Origin: Streptomyces sp. NBC_01335 | GTDB lineage: Bacteria > Actinomycetota > Actinomycetes > Streptomycetales > Streptomycetaceae | DNA length: 64,000 nt | Direction: 5' to 3' | Assembly: GCF_035953295.1 (NCBI RefSeq) | Contig: NZ_CP108370.1 | Location: 7,301,001-7,365,000, forward strand | Part shown: in pieces, positions 17,616-26,369 of the stretch | Layout of the letters: every line of letters starts with the position of its first letter | Numbering within the stretch: position 1 is the stretch's first letter | Made by a program: the position numbers and the translations under genes | Notes under the pieces: model-generated | Told to the model about the DNA's origin: nothing | Seen by the model: only the letters and a program-made list of their open reading frames with translations | Database searches by the model: none

Positions 17616-19118
17616 ATGGGCAATCCCCCCACCACCCCCGACGGACCGACCGAGCCCTACCGGTGGCGATGGCTGATCCTGGTGGCGATGCTCGTCGCGG
17701 AGATCATGGACCTCCTCGACGCCTCGATCGTCAACGTCGCCGGACCGGACCTGGAGAGGTCCCTCGGCGCCGGCTCCGTCGGCCTGCAGTGGGTGATCGG
17801 CGGCTACGCCCTCACCCTGGGCGCCGGGCTGATCCTCGGCGGCCGGCTCGGTGACCGTTACGGCCGGCGCCGGATGTTCCTGATCGGCCTGACCGCCTTC
17901 ACCGCGAGCTCGCTGCTGTGCGCCGCCGCGCCCAGCATCGAGTCGCTGATCACCTTCCGGCTGCTGCAGGGCGCCGCCGGGGCCATGCTCCTGCCCCAGG
18001 GCCTGGGCCTGCTGCGGGAGAACTTCTCCGGCGCCGAGCTCACCAAGGTCTTCGGGATCTTCGGCCCCGTCCTGGGCCTGGGCGGCATCATCGGCCCGGT
18101 CCTCGGCGGCTTCCTCATCGAGGGCGACTTCTTCGGCCTGGGCTGGAGGGCGGTGTTCCTGGTCAACCTGCCCATCGGCATCGCGGCACTGATCGTCGCC
18201 GCGAGGTTCGTACCGAAGAAGGCGGGCGATCGCTCCGTGCGGGTCGACACGCCGGGCGCGGCCCTGGTGGCGGTGTCCTGCGCCCTGCTCGTCCTGCCGC
18301 TGAACCAGGGCCAGGAGAGCGGCTGGCCGCTGTGGACGTGGCTGTCCATGGCCGCCGCGGTGATCGGGTTCGCCCTGTTCGCCGTGGAGCAGCGCCGGGC
18401 GGCGGCGGCCGAGGGCCGCGAACCTCTGGTGACCCCGGGGCTGCTGCGCAAGCCCGCCTTCACCGTCGGACTCGGCGGCATCGCGTTGTTCTTCGGCGGG
18501 CTGGTCGGCACCCAGCTCGTGCTGACCCTCTACCTCCAGATCGGCCGGCACTTCACCGCCGGCGAAGCGGGACTCGGCAACCTGCCGCTCGCGGTGGGGA
18601 CCGCGATCGGCGGGGCCGTCAGCGGCGCGTTCCTCGCCGACAGGATCGGCCGCAAGGTGCTGCAGATCGGGCCGGTCGTCCAACTCGCCGGAGCGGCGCT
18701 GCTGTGGTTCGAACTCGACGGCCTCGACGCCGCCTCGTTCTCCGTGTGGGACATCGCCCCCGGTGTGGCGGTGGCGGGCATCGGCGCCGGCATGGTGATC
18801 GCCGCCCTGTTCAGCTTCGTCCTCGCCGCGGTCGACGACGACGAGATCGGATCCGCTTCCGGCGTCCTGTCGGCGGTCCAGGCGGTCGGCGGCTCGGTCG
18901 GCGTCGCGGCCTTCGGGTCGGTGTTCTTCGACCGGGCCGGGACCGGCGACTTCACCGCCGGTTTCCACCACGCGTTGATCGTCCAGGCGTGCCTGCTGGC
19001 GGCCTTCCTCGCGATCACCTTCCTGCTGCCCGCGAAGGGCCGCCCCGAGGACGAGCAGCACGGCGTCGCCCCCGGGGAGCACGCCGAGAACGCCGACGCC
19101 CCACGCCTCGGCGTGTGA
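17616..19118 (+). CDS. DHA2-type MFS multidrug exporter (14 TM)
   Basis: A 500-residue membrane protein with enough hydrophobic segments for the 14-helix DHA2 drug:proton antiporter family. Helix 1 contains LVAEIMDLLDASIVNVAGPDL (D in helix 1 and the N-V-A-P motif), and the cytoplasmic loop 2-3 has the MFS motif A GGRLGDRYGRRRMF. The tail is Glu/Asp/Ala-rich. ATG at 17616 has GGAGGT seven bases upstream; the ATG at 17601 overlaps that site and is less likely. It is divergent from a MarR gene. Expected to pump small lipophilic compounds out of the cell using the proton gradient; substrate unknown. Confidence 0.9.
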   Translation: MGNPPTTPDGPTEPYRWRWLILVAMLVAEIMDLLDASIVNVAGPDLERSLGAGSVGLQWVIGGYALTLGAGLILGGRLGDRYGRRRMFLIGLTAFTASSLLCAAAPSIESLITFRLLQGAAGAMLLPQGLGLLRENFSGAELTKVFGIFGPVLGLGGIIGPVLGGFLIEGDFFGLGWRAVFLVNLPIGIAALIVAARFVPKKAGDRSVRVDTPGAALVAVSCALLVLPLNQGQESGWPLWTWLSMAAAVIGFALFAVEQRRAAAAEGREPLVTPGLLRKPAFTVGLGGIALFFGGLVGTQLVLTLYLQIGRHFTAGEAGLGNLPLAVGTAIGGAVSGAFLADRIGRKVLQIGPVVQLAGAALLWFELDGLDAASFSVWDIAPGVAVAGIGAGMVIAALFSFVLAAVDDDEIGSASGVLSAVQAVGGSVGVAAFGSVFFDRAGTGDFTAGFHHALIVQACLLAAFLAITFLLPAKGRPEDEQHGVAPGEHAENADAPRLGV

Positions 19119-19171
19119 CATGCGGCCTCGGCGTGTGAAACGTGCCGCTCCCACCGTGCGGACGGCGAAAA

Positions 19172-19211
19172 CCGGCGGCCGGCACCCCGAGTTCGGGATG
19201 CCGGCCGCCGG
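19172..19211. terminator. Strong bidirectional terminator
   Basis: Arms CCGGCGGCCGGCA and TGCCGGCCGCCGG (13 perfect pairs) enclose an inner CCCGA/TCGGG stem, giving an almost fully paired 40-base hairpin. It lies between the converging MFS and GH92 genes. Confidence 0.8.
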
Positions 19212-19270
19212 CGTGCGCTGAAAGCCGTGGTGCGCGGGTCCGTGGGCCGCCGCCCACGGACCCGCCCTGC

Positions 19271-22200
19271 TCAGGAGATCAGTTCGATCTCGGCGAGGGT
19301 CGACGTGGAGTCGAGCACCAGGCGGTAGTGCTGGTAGTCGCCCGGCCGGGTCACGGAGAACACCCGGGTCTGCTGCCCGTAGGCGAAGGTCTGGCCGGAC
19401 CGCTTGTCGAGGTCCTTCCAGGTCTTGCCGTCCGAGGAGCCCTGGAGCACCCAGCCCTTCGGGGCCGCGCCGGTCTTCGCCGACGTCAGGGTGTACTGGG
19501 CGGCCTTCGTCGCCTTGGCGACCGGCAGTTCGACCGTGCCGGTGGCCTCGGCCGACGTGGCGGAGGTGTCGTCGAACAGCGCGCCGTCACCCTTCAGCAC
19601 GTCCTGCTTCGGCGCGGGCACCTTGTCGTCCTTGGTGAGGGAGACGGGCGCGGCGTTCTTGCCGGTGCCCCACGAGGAGGGCTTGGATCCCATGTCGAAG
19701 TCGAGCACGCCACCCTTGGCGAGGAGGTCGCTCGGCAGGCTCGTGGAGGTCCACTTCTTGCCGTTGACCTTCAGGCCCTGGATGTAGATGTTCTTCGTGC
19801 TGTTCTTCGGGGCCTTCACCGTGAGGGTGCGGCCGTTCTCCAGGTGCACGGTGGCCTTGGTGAAGAGCGGCGAACCGATCGCGTACTCGCCACTGCCCAT
19901 GACCAGCGGGTAGAAGCCGAGGGAGGAGAAGAGGAACCAGCCCGACTGCTCGCCGTTGTCCTCGTCGCCGTGGTAACCCTGGCCGATCTCGCTGCCCCCG
20001 TACAGGCGGCCCAGAACCTCGCGGACCTTCTCCTGCGTCTTGGACGGCTGACCCGCGGCGTCGTACATGTACGTCACGTGGTGCGCGACCTGGTTGCTGT
20101 GGCCGTACTGGCCCATGCGCACGTCACGCGCCTCGGTCATCTCGTGGATGACGCCGCCGTACGAGCCGGTGAACTCCTGGGCCGCGGTCTCCGGGGTGGA
20201 GAAGTACGAGTCGAGCTTCTGGGCGAGACCGTCCTGGCCGCCGTACAGGTTGGCGAGGCCGCGGGTGTCCTGGACCGCGGTGAAGGCGTAGCCCCAGCCG
20301 TCGGTCTCCGTGTAGTCGTTGCCCCAGATGCGCGGGTCGTAGTCCGCGGACGGCACGCGCCAGCTGCCGTCGGCGTTCTTGCCCTGGAAGAAGCCCGCGT
20401 CGCCGTCGAAGAGCTTCACGTAGTTCTGCGCGCGGTTGAGGAAGTACTCGGACTCCTCCTTGTAGCGCTTGTTCTTCGTCTTCGCGTAGAGCGCCTTGCC
20501 CATCTGGCCGATGCCGTAGTCGTTGAGGTAGCCCTCCAGCGACCAGGAGAGACCCTCGTGCGTCGACGTGTTGGCGTAGCCGGTGAAGACCGAGGTCTCC
20601 ATGCCCTTGCGGCCGACGCCCGAGGACGGCGGGGCGACGGTGGCGTTCTTCACGGCCGCGTCGTACGCCGCTTCCGCGTCGAAGTCCACGCCCTTGACGT
20701 ACGCGTCCGCGAACGCCACGTCCGAGCTGGTACCGGTCATCAGGTCCGAGTAACCCGGGGACGACCAGCGGGAGATCCAGCCGCCGTCCTTGTACTGCTG
20801 CACGAACCCGTCCACCATCTCGCCGGCCTTCTTCGGCGTCAGGAAGGAGTACGCGGGCCACGTGGTGCGGTAGGTGTCCCAGAAGCCGTTGTTGACGTAC
20901 ACCTTGCCCTTGACGAGCTTCGCGCCGGTGTTCGTCGCGGTGTCCGTGCCGGTCTTGGAGACGAACGGGCTCGCGTAGGTGCTCACGCCCTTGACCTGCT
21001 CGAAACCGGAGTTCGGGTACAGGTACAGCCGGTACATGCTGGAGTACAGCGTGGTCAGCTGGTCCTCGGTGGCACCCTCGACCTCGACCTTGCCCAGGAT
21101 GTCGTCCCAGGCGCGCTGGGCCTTCTTCTGGACCTGCTCGAAGGAGGTCGACGCCGGGATCTCCTGGGCGAGGTTGTCCTTCGCCTGGTCGACGCTGATC
21201 AGCGAGGTGGCCAGACGGAGCCCGACCTGCTTGTCCTTGCCCGCGTCGAACCGGAAGTACCCGGTCACGTTGTCGCCGCCGCCGCCCGTGAGCTTGCCGC
21301 TCGCGGTGACCTTGGAGTCGAAGACGCCGTACACGAACAGCCGGGTGGCGCCCGTGGAGCCGCCGCTCTTCACGTCGGAGTAGCCGGTGAAGGAGCTGGT
21401 GGCCGGGTCCAGCGTCAGCCCGCCCAGGTTGTTGACGTTGTCGAAGACGATGCTCGCGTCGTCACCGGGGTAGGTGAACCGCATGCGGGCCGCGTGGTCG
21501 GTCGGCGTCATCTCGGCCTTGAGGCCGTTCTCGAACTTCACGCCGTAGTACTGCGGCGTCGCCGTCTCGTTCTCGTGACGGAACGGCAGCGCACGGGCGG
21601 TCCGCGACGCGTCCGGGGTGCCGGAGGCGACGGACGGCATCAGCTGGAACGTCTGCCGGTCACCCATCCACGGGCTGGGCTCGTGGCTGGCGCTGAACGC
21701 CTGGAGGGTGGGCAGGTTGTCCGCGTTGTTGCCGCGCGCGTAGTCGTAGATCCAGTCCGTGGAACCGGCGTTGGTGACCGGGGTCCAGAAGTTGAAGCCT
21801 TCCGGCACAGCGGTCGCCGGAATGTTGTTGCCGCGCGAGAAGCTGCCGCTGGAGTTCGTGCCGCGGGTCGTCAGCGCGTAGTCCGACAGGTGCGCCTTGG
21901 GCTTCGCGGGGGCCTTCGGGGCGATCGATATGTCGTCCAGCCAGCCCTGGAACTGCGAGGGGCCGCTGTTCGAGTCGTACGCCACCAGAATCCGGTCGAT
22001 GGTCTTGCCCGCGGCGACCGTGCCGATGTCCGAGGCGACCTTGTTCCACTGGTTGACGTACAGCCGCTTGGCGTCCGCCTGGCCCTGCGGGGTCAGCGCG
22101 CCGCCGTTGGTGTCGGTCGCCCCCAGCTTGCTCAGGTAGGTGCCGTCGGTGAAGGCGAGGTCCACCGAGACGTGCGTGGCCGGGTAGGCCAGGTCCGTCT

Positions 22201-23119
22201 TCGTCATCTGCGGGTACACCAGGTACGACAGCTGAGTCGTCCGGGTCACCGGCGTGTTGACGTCGAAGACCTTGTTGTACGAGTACGCGCGGCCCTCGTC
22301 CTTGTGGGTACCCGCGTAGCGCAGCGCCTTGGTGCCGGTGAAGCCCGCACCCGACTTCGCCGTCGGCGAGCCGGACGGGCCCTTGTCCACGATGGTGCGC
22401 ATCTCGTCGGGCACCGGGGCGGAGGTGTTGCCGTCCGAGAACTGGACGTCGGCGAGCTGGATCGCGTCCGAGGCGCCGTGGTTCTTGGTGAACTCCAGGC
22501 GGAAGTGCTGGTACGCGGCCGGCTCGGCGATGTCGAACGAGCGGGTCTGGAGGCGCTCGCCGAAGGTCTCACCGGTACGCGTGTCGAGCGTCGTCCACGT
22601 CTCGCCGTCGGCGGACCCCTTGAGGACCCAGTCCTCGGGGTCGCGCTCGTCGTGGTCGTTGGCGGACGTCAGCGCGTACGTCGTGACCTTCGTGGCCTCG
22701 CTGAGGTCGAACTCGACCCAGCCGGTGGGCTTGAAGCCCAGCCACTTGGTGGCGGAGGAGACGTCGACCAGGTTCTCCTTGACCTCGCCGCCGCCCGTGT
22801 TCTCGTCGCTGGCGCGAACATCCGTCACCCGGTCGGTGACGTTGCCCGCGATGCCGCCGGAGAATCCGCCGTCGACGCCCTGCGAGAGGTCCTTGCCGTC
22901 CGGGCCGGTCTCCACGGTGCTGCGCCAGTCGGGCTGCTTCTGGTCGGCCTCGAAGGACGAGCTGAACGTCTGGTTGCCCGAGGACCCGTGGGAGCCGTTC
23001 TGCGGCACGGCGGCGAGTGAGGGGCTCGCTCCGGCCAGTACGAGGGCCGCTGCGAGCGCCGCGACGCCGTGTCTCCGACGCGAACCCGCGTGGAAACGAA
23101 GATCAAGTGGGGGCTGCAT
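19271..23119 (-). CDS. Secreted GH92 alpha-mannosidase with two flanking discoidin-type domains
   Basis: A 1282-residue secreted enzyme. The signal peptide (1-36) ends near PSLAAVPQ. An F5/8-type C (CBM32-like) domain follows (about 90-240), then a linker and a second beta domain, then the GH92 catalytic module with FWDTYRTTWP, GNDYTETDGWGY and YHGDEDNGEQSGWFLFSSLGFYP, the conserved calcium and acid/base region of the family. A second F5/8-type domain ends the protein. GH92 enzymes are calcium-dependent inverting exo-alpha-mannosidases acting on N-glycans or mannans. It is a single-gene unit with a GACAACGTTGTC operator 30 bases upstream of the start and a strong terminator after the stop. 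GGAGG lies 11 bases before the ATG, rather far. Confidence 0.92.
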   Translation of the reverse strand: MQPPLDLRFHAGSRRRHGVAALAAALVLAGASPSLAAVPQNGSHGSSGNQTFSSSFEADQKQPDWRSTVETGPDGKDLSQGVDGGFSGGIAGNVTDRVTDVRASDENTGGGEVKENLVDVSSATKWLGFKPTGWVEFDLSEATKVTTYALTSANDHDERDPEDWVLKGSADGETWTTLDTRTGETFGERLQTRSFDIAEPAAYQHFRLEFTKNHGASDAIQLADVQFSDGNTSAPVPDEMRTIVDKGPSGSPTAKSGAGFTGTKALRYAGTHKDEGRAYSYNKVFDVNTPVTRTTQLSYLVYPQMTKTDLAYPATHVSVDLAFTDGTYLSKLGATDTNGGALTPQGQADAKRLYVNQWNKVASDIGTVAAGKTIDRILVAYDSNSGPSQFQGWLDDISIAPKAPAKPKAHLSDYALTTRGTNSSGSFSRGNNIPATAVPEGFNFWTPVTNAGSTDWIYDYARGNNADNLPTLQAFSASHEPSPWMGDRQTFQLMPSVASGTPDASRTARALPFRHENETATPQYYGVKFENGLKAEMTPTDHAARMRFTYPGDDASIVFDNVNNLGGLTLDPATSSFTGYSDVKSGGSTGATRLFVYGVFDSKVTASGKLTGGGGDNVTGYFRFDAGKDKQVGLRLATSLISVDQAKDNLAQEIPASTSFEQVQKKAQRAWDDILGKVEVEGATEDQLTTLYSSMYRLYLYPNSGFEQVKGVSTYASPFVSKTGTDTATNTGAKLVKGKVYVNNGFWDTYRTTWPAYSFLTPKKAGEMVDGFVQQYKDGGWISRWSSPGYSDLMTGTSSDVAFADAYVKGVDFDAEAAYDAAVKNATVAPPSSGVGRKGMETSVFTGYANTSTHEGLSWSLEGYLNDYGIGQMGKALYAKTKNKRYKEESEYFLNRAQNYVKLFDGDAGFFQGKNADGSWRVPSADYDPRIWGNDYTETDGWGYAFTAVQDTRGLANLYGGQDGLAQKLDSYFSTPETAAQEFTGSYGGVIHEMTEARDVRMGQYGHSNQVAHHVTYMYDAAGQPSKTQEKVREVLGRLYGGSEIGQGYHGDEDNGEQSGWFLFSSLGFYPLVMGSGEYAIGSPLFTKATVHLENGRTLTVKAPKNSTKNIYIQGLKVNGKKWTSTSLPSDLLAKGGVLDFDMGSKPSSWGTGKNAAPVSLTKDDKVPAPKQDVLKGDGALFDDTSATSAEATGTVELPVAKATKAAQYTLTSAKTGAAPKGWVLQGSSDGKTWKDLDKRSGQTFAYGQQTRVFSVTRPGDYQHYRLVLDSTSTLAEIELIS

Positions 23120-23148
23120 ACCGAGCCATTCCTCCCCGGAGATGGTTG

Positions 23149-23160
23149 GACAACGTTGTC
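23149..23160. promoter_or_regulatory. LacI-type operator before GH92 gene 1
   Basis: Perfect 12-base palindrome GACAACGTTGTC, identical to the site at 55056 before the second GH92 gene. The central CG and overall form fit the LacI/GalR family. Confidence 0.75.
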
Positions 23161-23559
23161 AAAGTGGGATGCGGAGACCAGTAGGGAGGTAAATGGTGCT
23201 GTGTGTCAAGGGTGTTACAGAAGAGCCGCGTGTCGAATCGGCGGCATTCAGGACAACTCGGCGTGCGATGCGGAGTCCTCGGTGCCGCATCGCGGCGCGG
23301 GGCGCGGACGAAGCGGTTGGTGTCCCGGCGATGCGGTGCTTCGGGCCGGCGGCCGGGGGTGCTGTGCGGGGAGGGTGCGGCGCGCACGGCGGTCGGTGCG
23401 ACGCCCGGTGACGCACCGTCGGCCCGGCGGCGCCGAGGGGTGGGGGGCCGGACGGGTGGCCGGGGTGTGGCGCCGGTCGGGGCGTGAGCGGCGTCGTCGA
23501 TGCGTTGCTTGCGCGAAGAGTGAACCCAGGCGTCTCCTCCGGCGGGCATCTCGCGAGCG
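23161..23559. other. Gene-free stretch upstream of GH92 gene 1
   Basis: About 400 bases of GC-rich sequence. Open frames on both strands lack start sites and recognisable protein text. No RNA gene or clear promoter was identified; it presumably carries the GH92 promoter next to the operator at 23149. Confidence 0.5.
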
Positions 23560-23577
23560 CTCGTGCGCGCGCACGAG
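23560..23577. repeat. 18-base perfect palindrome beside a terminator
   Basis: CTCGTGCGCGCGCACGAG is self-complementary without a loop and abuts the hairpin at 23578-23610. It could add to termination or be a protein site. Confidence 0.55.
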
Positions 23578-23610
23578 AACGGGGACCCGGCGATGAACCG
23601 GGTCCCCGTT
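23578..23610 (-). terminator. Terminator of the DUF4236 gene
   Basis: Thirteen perfect pairs, AACGGGGACCCGG with CCGGGTCCCCGTT, around a 7-base loop, 16 bases past the DUF4236 stop. Confidence 0.75.
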
Positions 23611-23625
23611 TCCGTACGGCTGTGG

Positions 23626-23823
23626 TCAGCCCCGGTGCGCCTGCCGGGTCTTGCGCCAGCCGAAGGGGCCGGGCAGGTTCATGGACGTGGTGCGGCGTCC
23701 GGAACTGCTCCTGGTGCGCTTCGGGCCGTGCTTGCCGCCCGTCGTGACGGACCAGGAGTGGCGGTTGATGTTGAGACGCACGCCGGGCAGGATCTGGAAA
23801 CTCTTCCGAAAAGTGAGCGGCAT
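23626..23823 (-). CDS. DUF4236 domain small protein
   Basis: A 65-residue basic protein: MPLTFRKSFQILPGVRLNIN, then a glycine/serine/arginine-rich middle SSGRRTTSMNLPG and a PFGWRK end. This matches the DUF4236 pattern (phi-RKS-phi...PGVR-phi-N...SSGRRTT..-NLPG). No function is established for the family. The start at 23823 has AAGGAG eight bases upstream, and a strong terminator follows. It is a genuine short gene, transcribed alone. Confidence 0.85.
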   Translation of the reverse strand: MPLTFRKSFQILPGVRLNINRHSWSVTTGGKHGPKRTRSSSGRRTTSMNLPGPFGWRKTRQAHRG

Positions 23824-23968
23824 CGCTGTCTCCTTCTGTCAGGAGTCCTGGGCACTCCTCTGTGTGACATCCGGATAACCCGATCCGGGAGATGTACACC
23901 TCGCGCACATATGACGTGCCGTCAGTTGCCTTTTGCTACGAACGGGTTGGGGCTGGAGTGGCGGCCTG

Positions 23969-24676
23969 TCAGGTGAGCAGTGGGCCGAGGTGGGACGCGC
24001 GGCGGGCGGCGGACAGGAGTGCGTGGATCTGGGGGCCGGCCTGTTCGAGGTCGGTGATCGGGGTGGCGAACGGCAGTCGCTCGTCCTGATGGCTGCCGGG
24101 GAACTCCAGTCGCAGCGTCATGCCGTAGCGGTCCATCGCCAGCGGGACCGCGCGGAGCATCCCGCGCGTGGGGCGCGGGCGTACCAGGCGCACCAGGAGC
24201 GGAATCAACTCCTGGTGGCTGTCCGTGAGATGCATCAGCATGCCCGCCTCGCTGGTGGCGGTCGGGTCGAGCGGCGCCGCTTCGAGCTCCTCCATCGTCA
24301 CGAAGTGCCGGCCTCCGTCGCACTCCAGGACGGCCTGCCCGAACTCCAGGCAGGTCGACGCGGGGGACTCGTCGTCGTAGGGGGCGTCCATGAGGCCGGT
24401 GAGGGTGACCCGGGCCCGCAGCCGGTCGCGTACGGAGGTGGGGGCGATGTCGGTGAGCTCCAGGCGTACGGGGATGCGCGGAGCCGAAGGCGAGAGGGTG
24501 CCGTCGTCCGGGGCATGCAGATGGACGGCCCCCATGGCGCCGCCGTCCTCGTCGAGCCGGTGGACCTCGTGGTGCCTGCCGTCGCACACCACCGTCATCG
24601 ACTGGGCGGCTCGGAGGATGGACCGCACGCGCTCGGCAGGGGTCGGCTGAGTGGGTTGGCTGCTGTGTGTACGCAT
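23969..24676 (-). CDS. DUF2470 domain protein under an iron box
   Basis: A 235-residue cytoplasmic protein. The N-terminal part begins PAERVRSILRAAQSMTV and the C-terminal part carries the DUF2470 signature, with LMHLTDSHQELIPLLVRLVRPR (residues about 143-166) followed by the MDRYGMTLRLEFPG strand region. DUF2470 is also found as a domain in haem-utilisation proteins of the HugZ type; no catalytic residues are evident here. An iron box 40 bases upstream predicts repression by DmdR/IdeR when iron is sufficient, fitting a haem or iron role. GGAG lies seven bases before the ATG. Confidence 0.85.
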   Translation of the reverse strand: MRTHSSQPTQPTPAERVRSILRAAQSMTVVCDGRHHEVHRLDEDGGAMGAVHLHAPDDGTLSPSAPRIPVRLELTDIAPTSVRDRLRARVTLTGLMDAPYDDESPASTCLEFGQAVLECDGGRHFVTMEELEAAPLDPTATSEAGMLMHLTDSHQELIPLLVRLVRPRPTRGMLRAVPLAMDRYGMTLRLEFPGSHQDERLPFATPITDLEQAGPQIHALLSAARRASHLGPLLT

Positions 24677-24715
24677 ACCGGTGCTCCAGAGCGGTGGATT
24701 CGGGCGGACCTGAAC

Positions 24716-24734
24716 TTAGGTATGCCTAACCTAA
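24716..24734. promoter_or_regulatory. DmdR/IdeR iron box
   Basis: TTAGGTATGCCTAACCTAA closely follows the streptomycete iron-box consensus (TTAGGTTAGGCTAACCTAA): both outer TTAGG and CCTAA arms are intact. It lies 40 bases upstream of the DUF2470 gene. Confidence 0.85.
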
Positions 24735-25146
24735 TCACATGGGCGTTGCCGTGGTGGCAGCGGCACTCTTCCTGCCGCCCGGTAAATGGACTTCCCGCGT
24801 GAAGAACCGGGGTCGGTTGTGGAGGATTAGGGGCGGTGATGTCGGGGCAGGCGGGGTCTGCGTGGTGCGGCGGCAGTCCGCGCCGCGTGGAGGCTGGGCC
24901 GAACCCGCTACGGAACGGCCTGCGGGGGGTGCGACCTCCTGCGTGTCCAGGTACATGCCTCCGGCATGTTTACCGACGGGCTCCGACCGGGTGGAGGGTG
25001 GTTCGATCCCTCTGCCGAGAGGTGCTCGCACGGCCCTGGACCATGTGGCATTCGTCGCAAGCCGGGCAGCGCCCGGAGCGGCGAAATGATGGCTTACGCT
25101 GCGAAGAACGACCCGTATCGACGGGACGCAACTGGAGGGGATCGCC
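24735..25146. other. Intergenic region before the stressosome operon
   Basis: About 410 bases without a supported gene. It must hold the promoter of the six-gene operon that starts at 25147; no -35/-10 pair could be fixed. A GGTTCGATCCC string at 25000-25010 resembles a tRNA T-arm, but no tRNA folds around it. Confidence 0.5.
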
Positions 25147-25995
25147 GTGGTGGCGGAACAAGACATATCGGCGAGGATCGTCACACGTCTCACCGAGGAG
25201 CGTGAATCGCTGGAAGCTGCCTGGGTGGAGGCGGTCTCGCGCACGCTCCGGGGGCGCGTCTCCCTGGCCGAGCTGGACCGTGAACTGCGCGAGCTGTACA
25301 CCGCTCTGGTGGAGGCGATGCGCGTGGGCGGCCTGGACGCGCACGCCGAGGAGTTCGCCGAGGTCCGCGCGCTCCTGGGCGAGCTGTCGCGCAACCGTGC
25401 CCGCCAGGGGTTCACCCCGTCGGAGACGGCGACCAGCGTTTTCGCCTGCAAGGAGCTCCTCGCGCCGACCGTGGACACGTCGGCCACCGACATCCACGCC
25501 TACCTGCGGTTCTGCAAGCTCCTGGACGCCCTCGGCCTGTACACGATCGAGGTCTACGCCAGGGCGCGCGAGGAGATCATCAGCGCCCAGTCCGAACAGC
25601 TGATGGAACTCTCCACCCCCGTCGTGAAGCTGTGGGACGGCGTGGTCGCCGTTCCGCTCGTGGGTACGCTCGACTCGGCACGCACCCAGGTGGTGATGGA
25701 GAAGCTGCTGCAGACGCTCGTCGACACCGGCTCCGACCAGGCCATCATCGACATCACCGGTGTCCCCGCGGTGGACACCGAGGTCGCCCAGCACCTGCTC
25801 AAGACGGTCGTCGCCGCCCGGCTCATGGGCGCGGAGTGCACCATCTCCGGCATCCGCCCGCAGATCGCCCAGACCATCGTGGCGCTGGGCATCCAGTTCG
25901 GCGACATCGTCACCAAGGCGACGCTCGCGGACGCGCTGAAGCACGCGCTGCGCCGGGCCGACAACGGCCTCGCCACCTCGGGCGGCCTGGCGTGA
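25147..25995 (+). CDS. rsbR: RsbR-type stressosome scaffold (sensor + STAS)
   Basis: A 282-residue protein. The N-terminal helical domain (about 1-145, RsbRD_N-like: ISARIVTRLTEERESLEAAWVEAV) is the sensory half, and a STAS domain covers about 155-275 (VVKLWDGVVAVPLVGTLDSAR...AIIDITGVPAVDTEVAQHL). The Thr residues in DITGVPAVDT stand where RsbR proteins are phosphorylated by RsbT. With RsbS it forms the stressosome core. It is first of six genes tied by overlaps (next gene starts in GTGA). Tandem GTG codons at 25147 and 25150 follow GGAGGGG. The layout matches the SCO7323-7327 type cluster of S. coelicolor. Confidence 0.88.
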   Translation: MVAEQDISARIVTRLTEERESLEAAWVEAVSRTLRGRVSLAELDRELRELYTALVEAMRVGGLDAHAEEFAEVRALLGELSRNRARQGFTPSETATSVFACKELLAPTVDTSATDIHAYLRFCKLLDALGLYTIEVYARAREEIISAQSEQLMELSTPVVKLWDGVVAVPLVGTLDSARTQVVMEKLLQTLVDTGSDQAIIDITGVPAVDTEVAQHLLKTVVAARLMGAECTISGIRPQIAQTIVALGIQFGDIVTKATLADALKHALRRADNGLATSGGLA

Positions 25996-26369
25996 GCGAG
26001 CGCGTACCCGTACTGAAGATCGGCGAGGTCCTCCTGGTGTCCATCCAGGTGGACCTGGAGGACCAGACCGTCCTCGATCTGCAGGACGACCTCGCCGCCC
26101 GCATCGTCGCCACGGGCGCGAGCGGCGTGGTCATCGACATCACCGCGGTGGAGATCGTCGACTCCTTCGTGGGCAGGATGCTGGCCACCACGGCGGCCAT
26201 CTCGCGGATGCTCGACGCGGAGACCGTCGTCGTGGGCATGCGGCCCGCCGTCGCCATCACCCTGGTCGAGCTGGGCCTGTCACTCGGCGGCGTGCGCACG
26301 GCCCTGACCCTGGAGAAGGGGCTGGACATCCTGGCCCGCTCGGACCACCGCCGTCCGGCACGGCCGTGA
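25992..26369 (+). CDS. rsbS: RsbS-type STAS antagonist
   Basis: A 125-residue single STAS domain: VPVLKIGEVLLVSIQVDLED, then VVIDITAVEIVDSFVGR. The Ser in VDSFVGR is the conserved residue that RsbT phosphorylates in RsbS proteins. Start GTG at 25992 overlaps the RsbR stop (GTGA), so translation is coupled and dosage fixed. It sequesters RsbT in the unstressed stressosome. Length is usual for the family. Confidence 0.9.
   Translation: MSERVPVLKIGEVLLVSIQVDLEDQTVLDLQDDLAARIVATGASGVVIDITAVEIVDSFVGRMLATTAAISRMLDAETVVVGMRPAVAITLVELGLSLGGVRTALTLEKGLDILARSDHRRPARP

Noticed and set aside
19142..23020. Plus-strand frame of 1292 codons opposite GH92 gene 1
   Set aside because: The minus frame encodes the GH92 enzyme with signal peptide and conserved motifs; the plus frame is a shadow.
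23100..23135. Eight-codon leader peptide (MARYAAPT) overlapping the GH92 start
   Set aside because: It has the better-spaced GGAGG, but one short out-of-frame ATG is weak evidence and could be chance; GH92 start left at 23119.
24990..25025. tRNA-like T-arm (GGTTCGATCCC)
   Set aside because: No matching acceptor, D or anticodon stems could be drawn around it.
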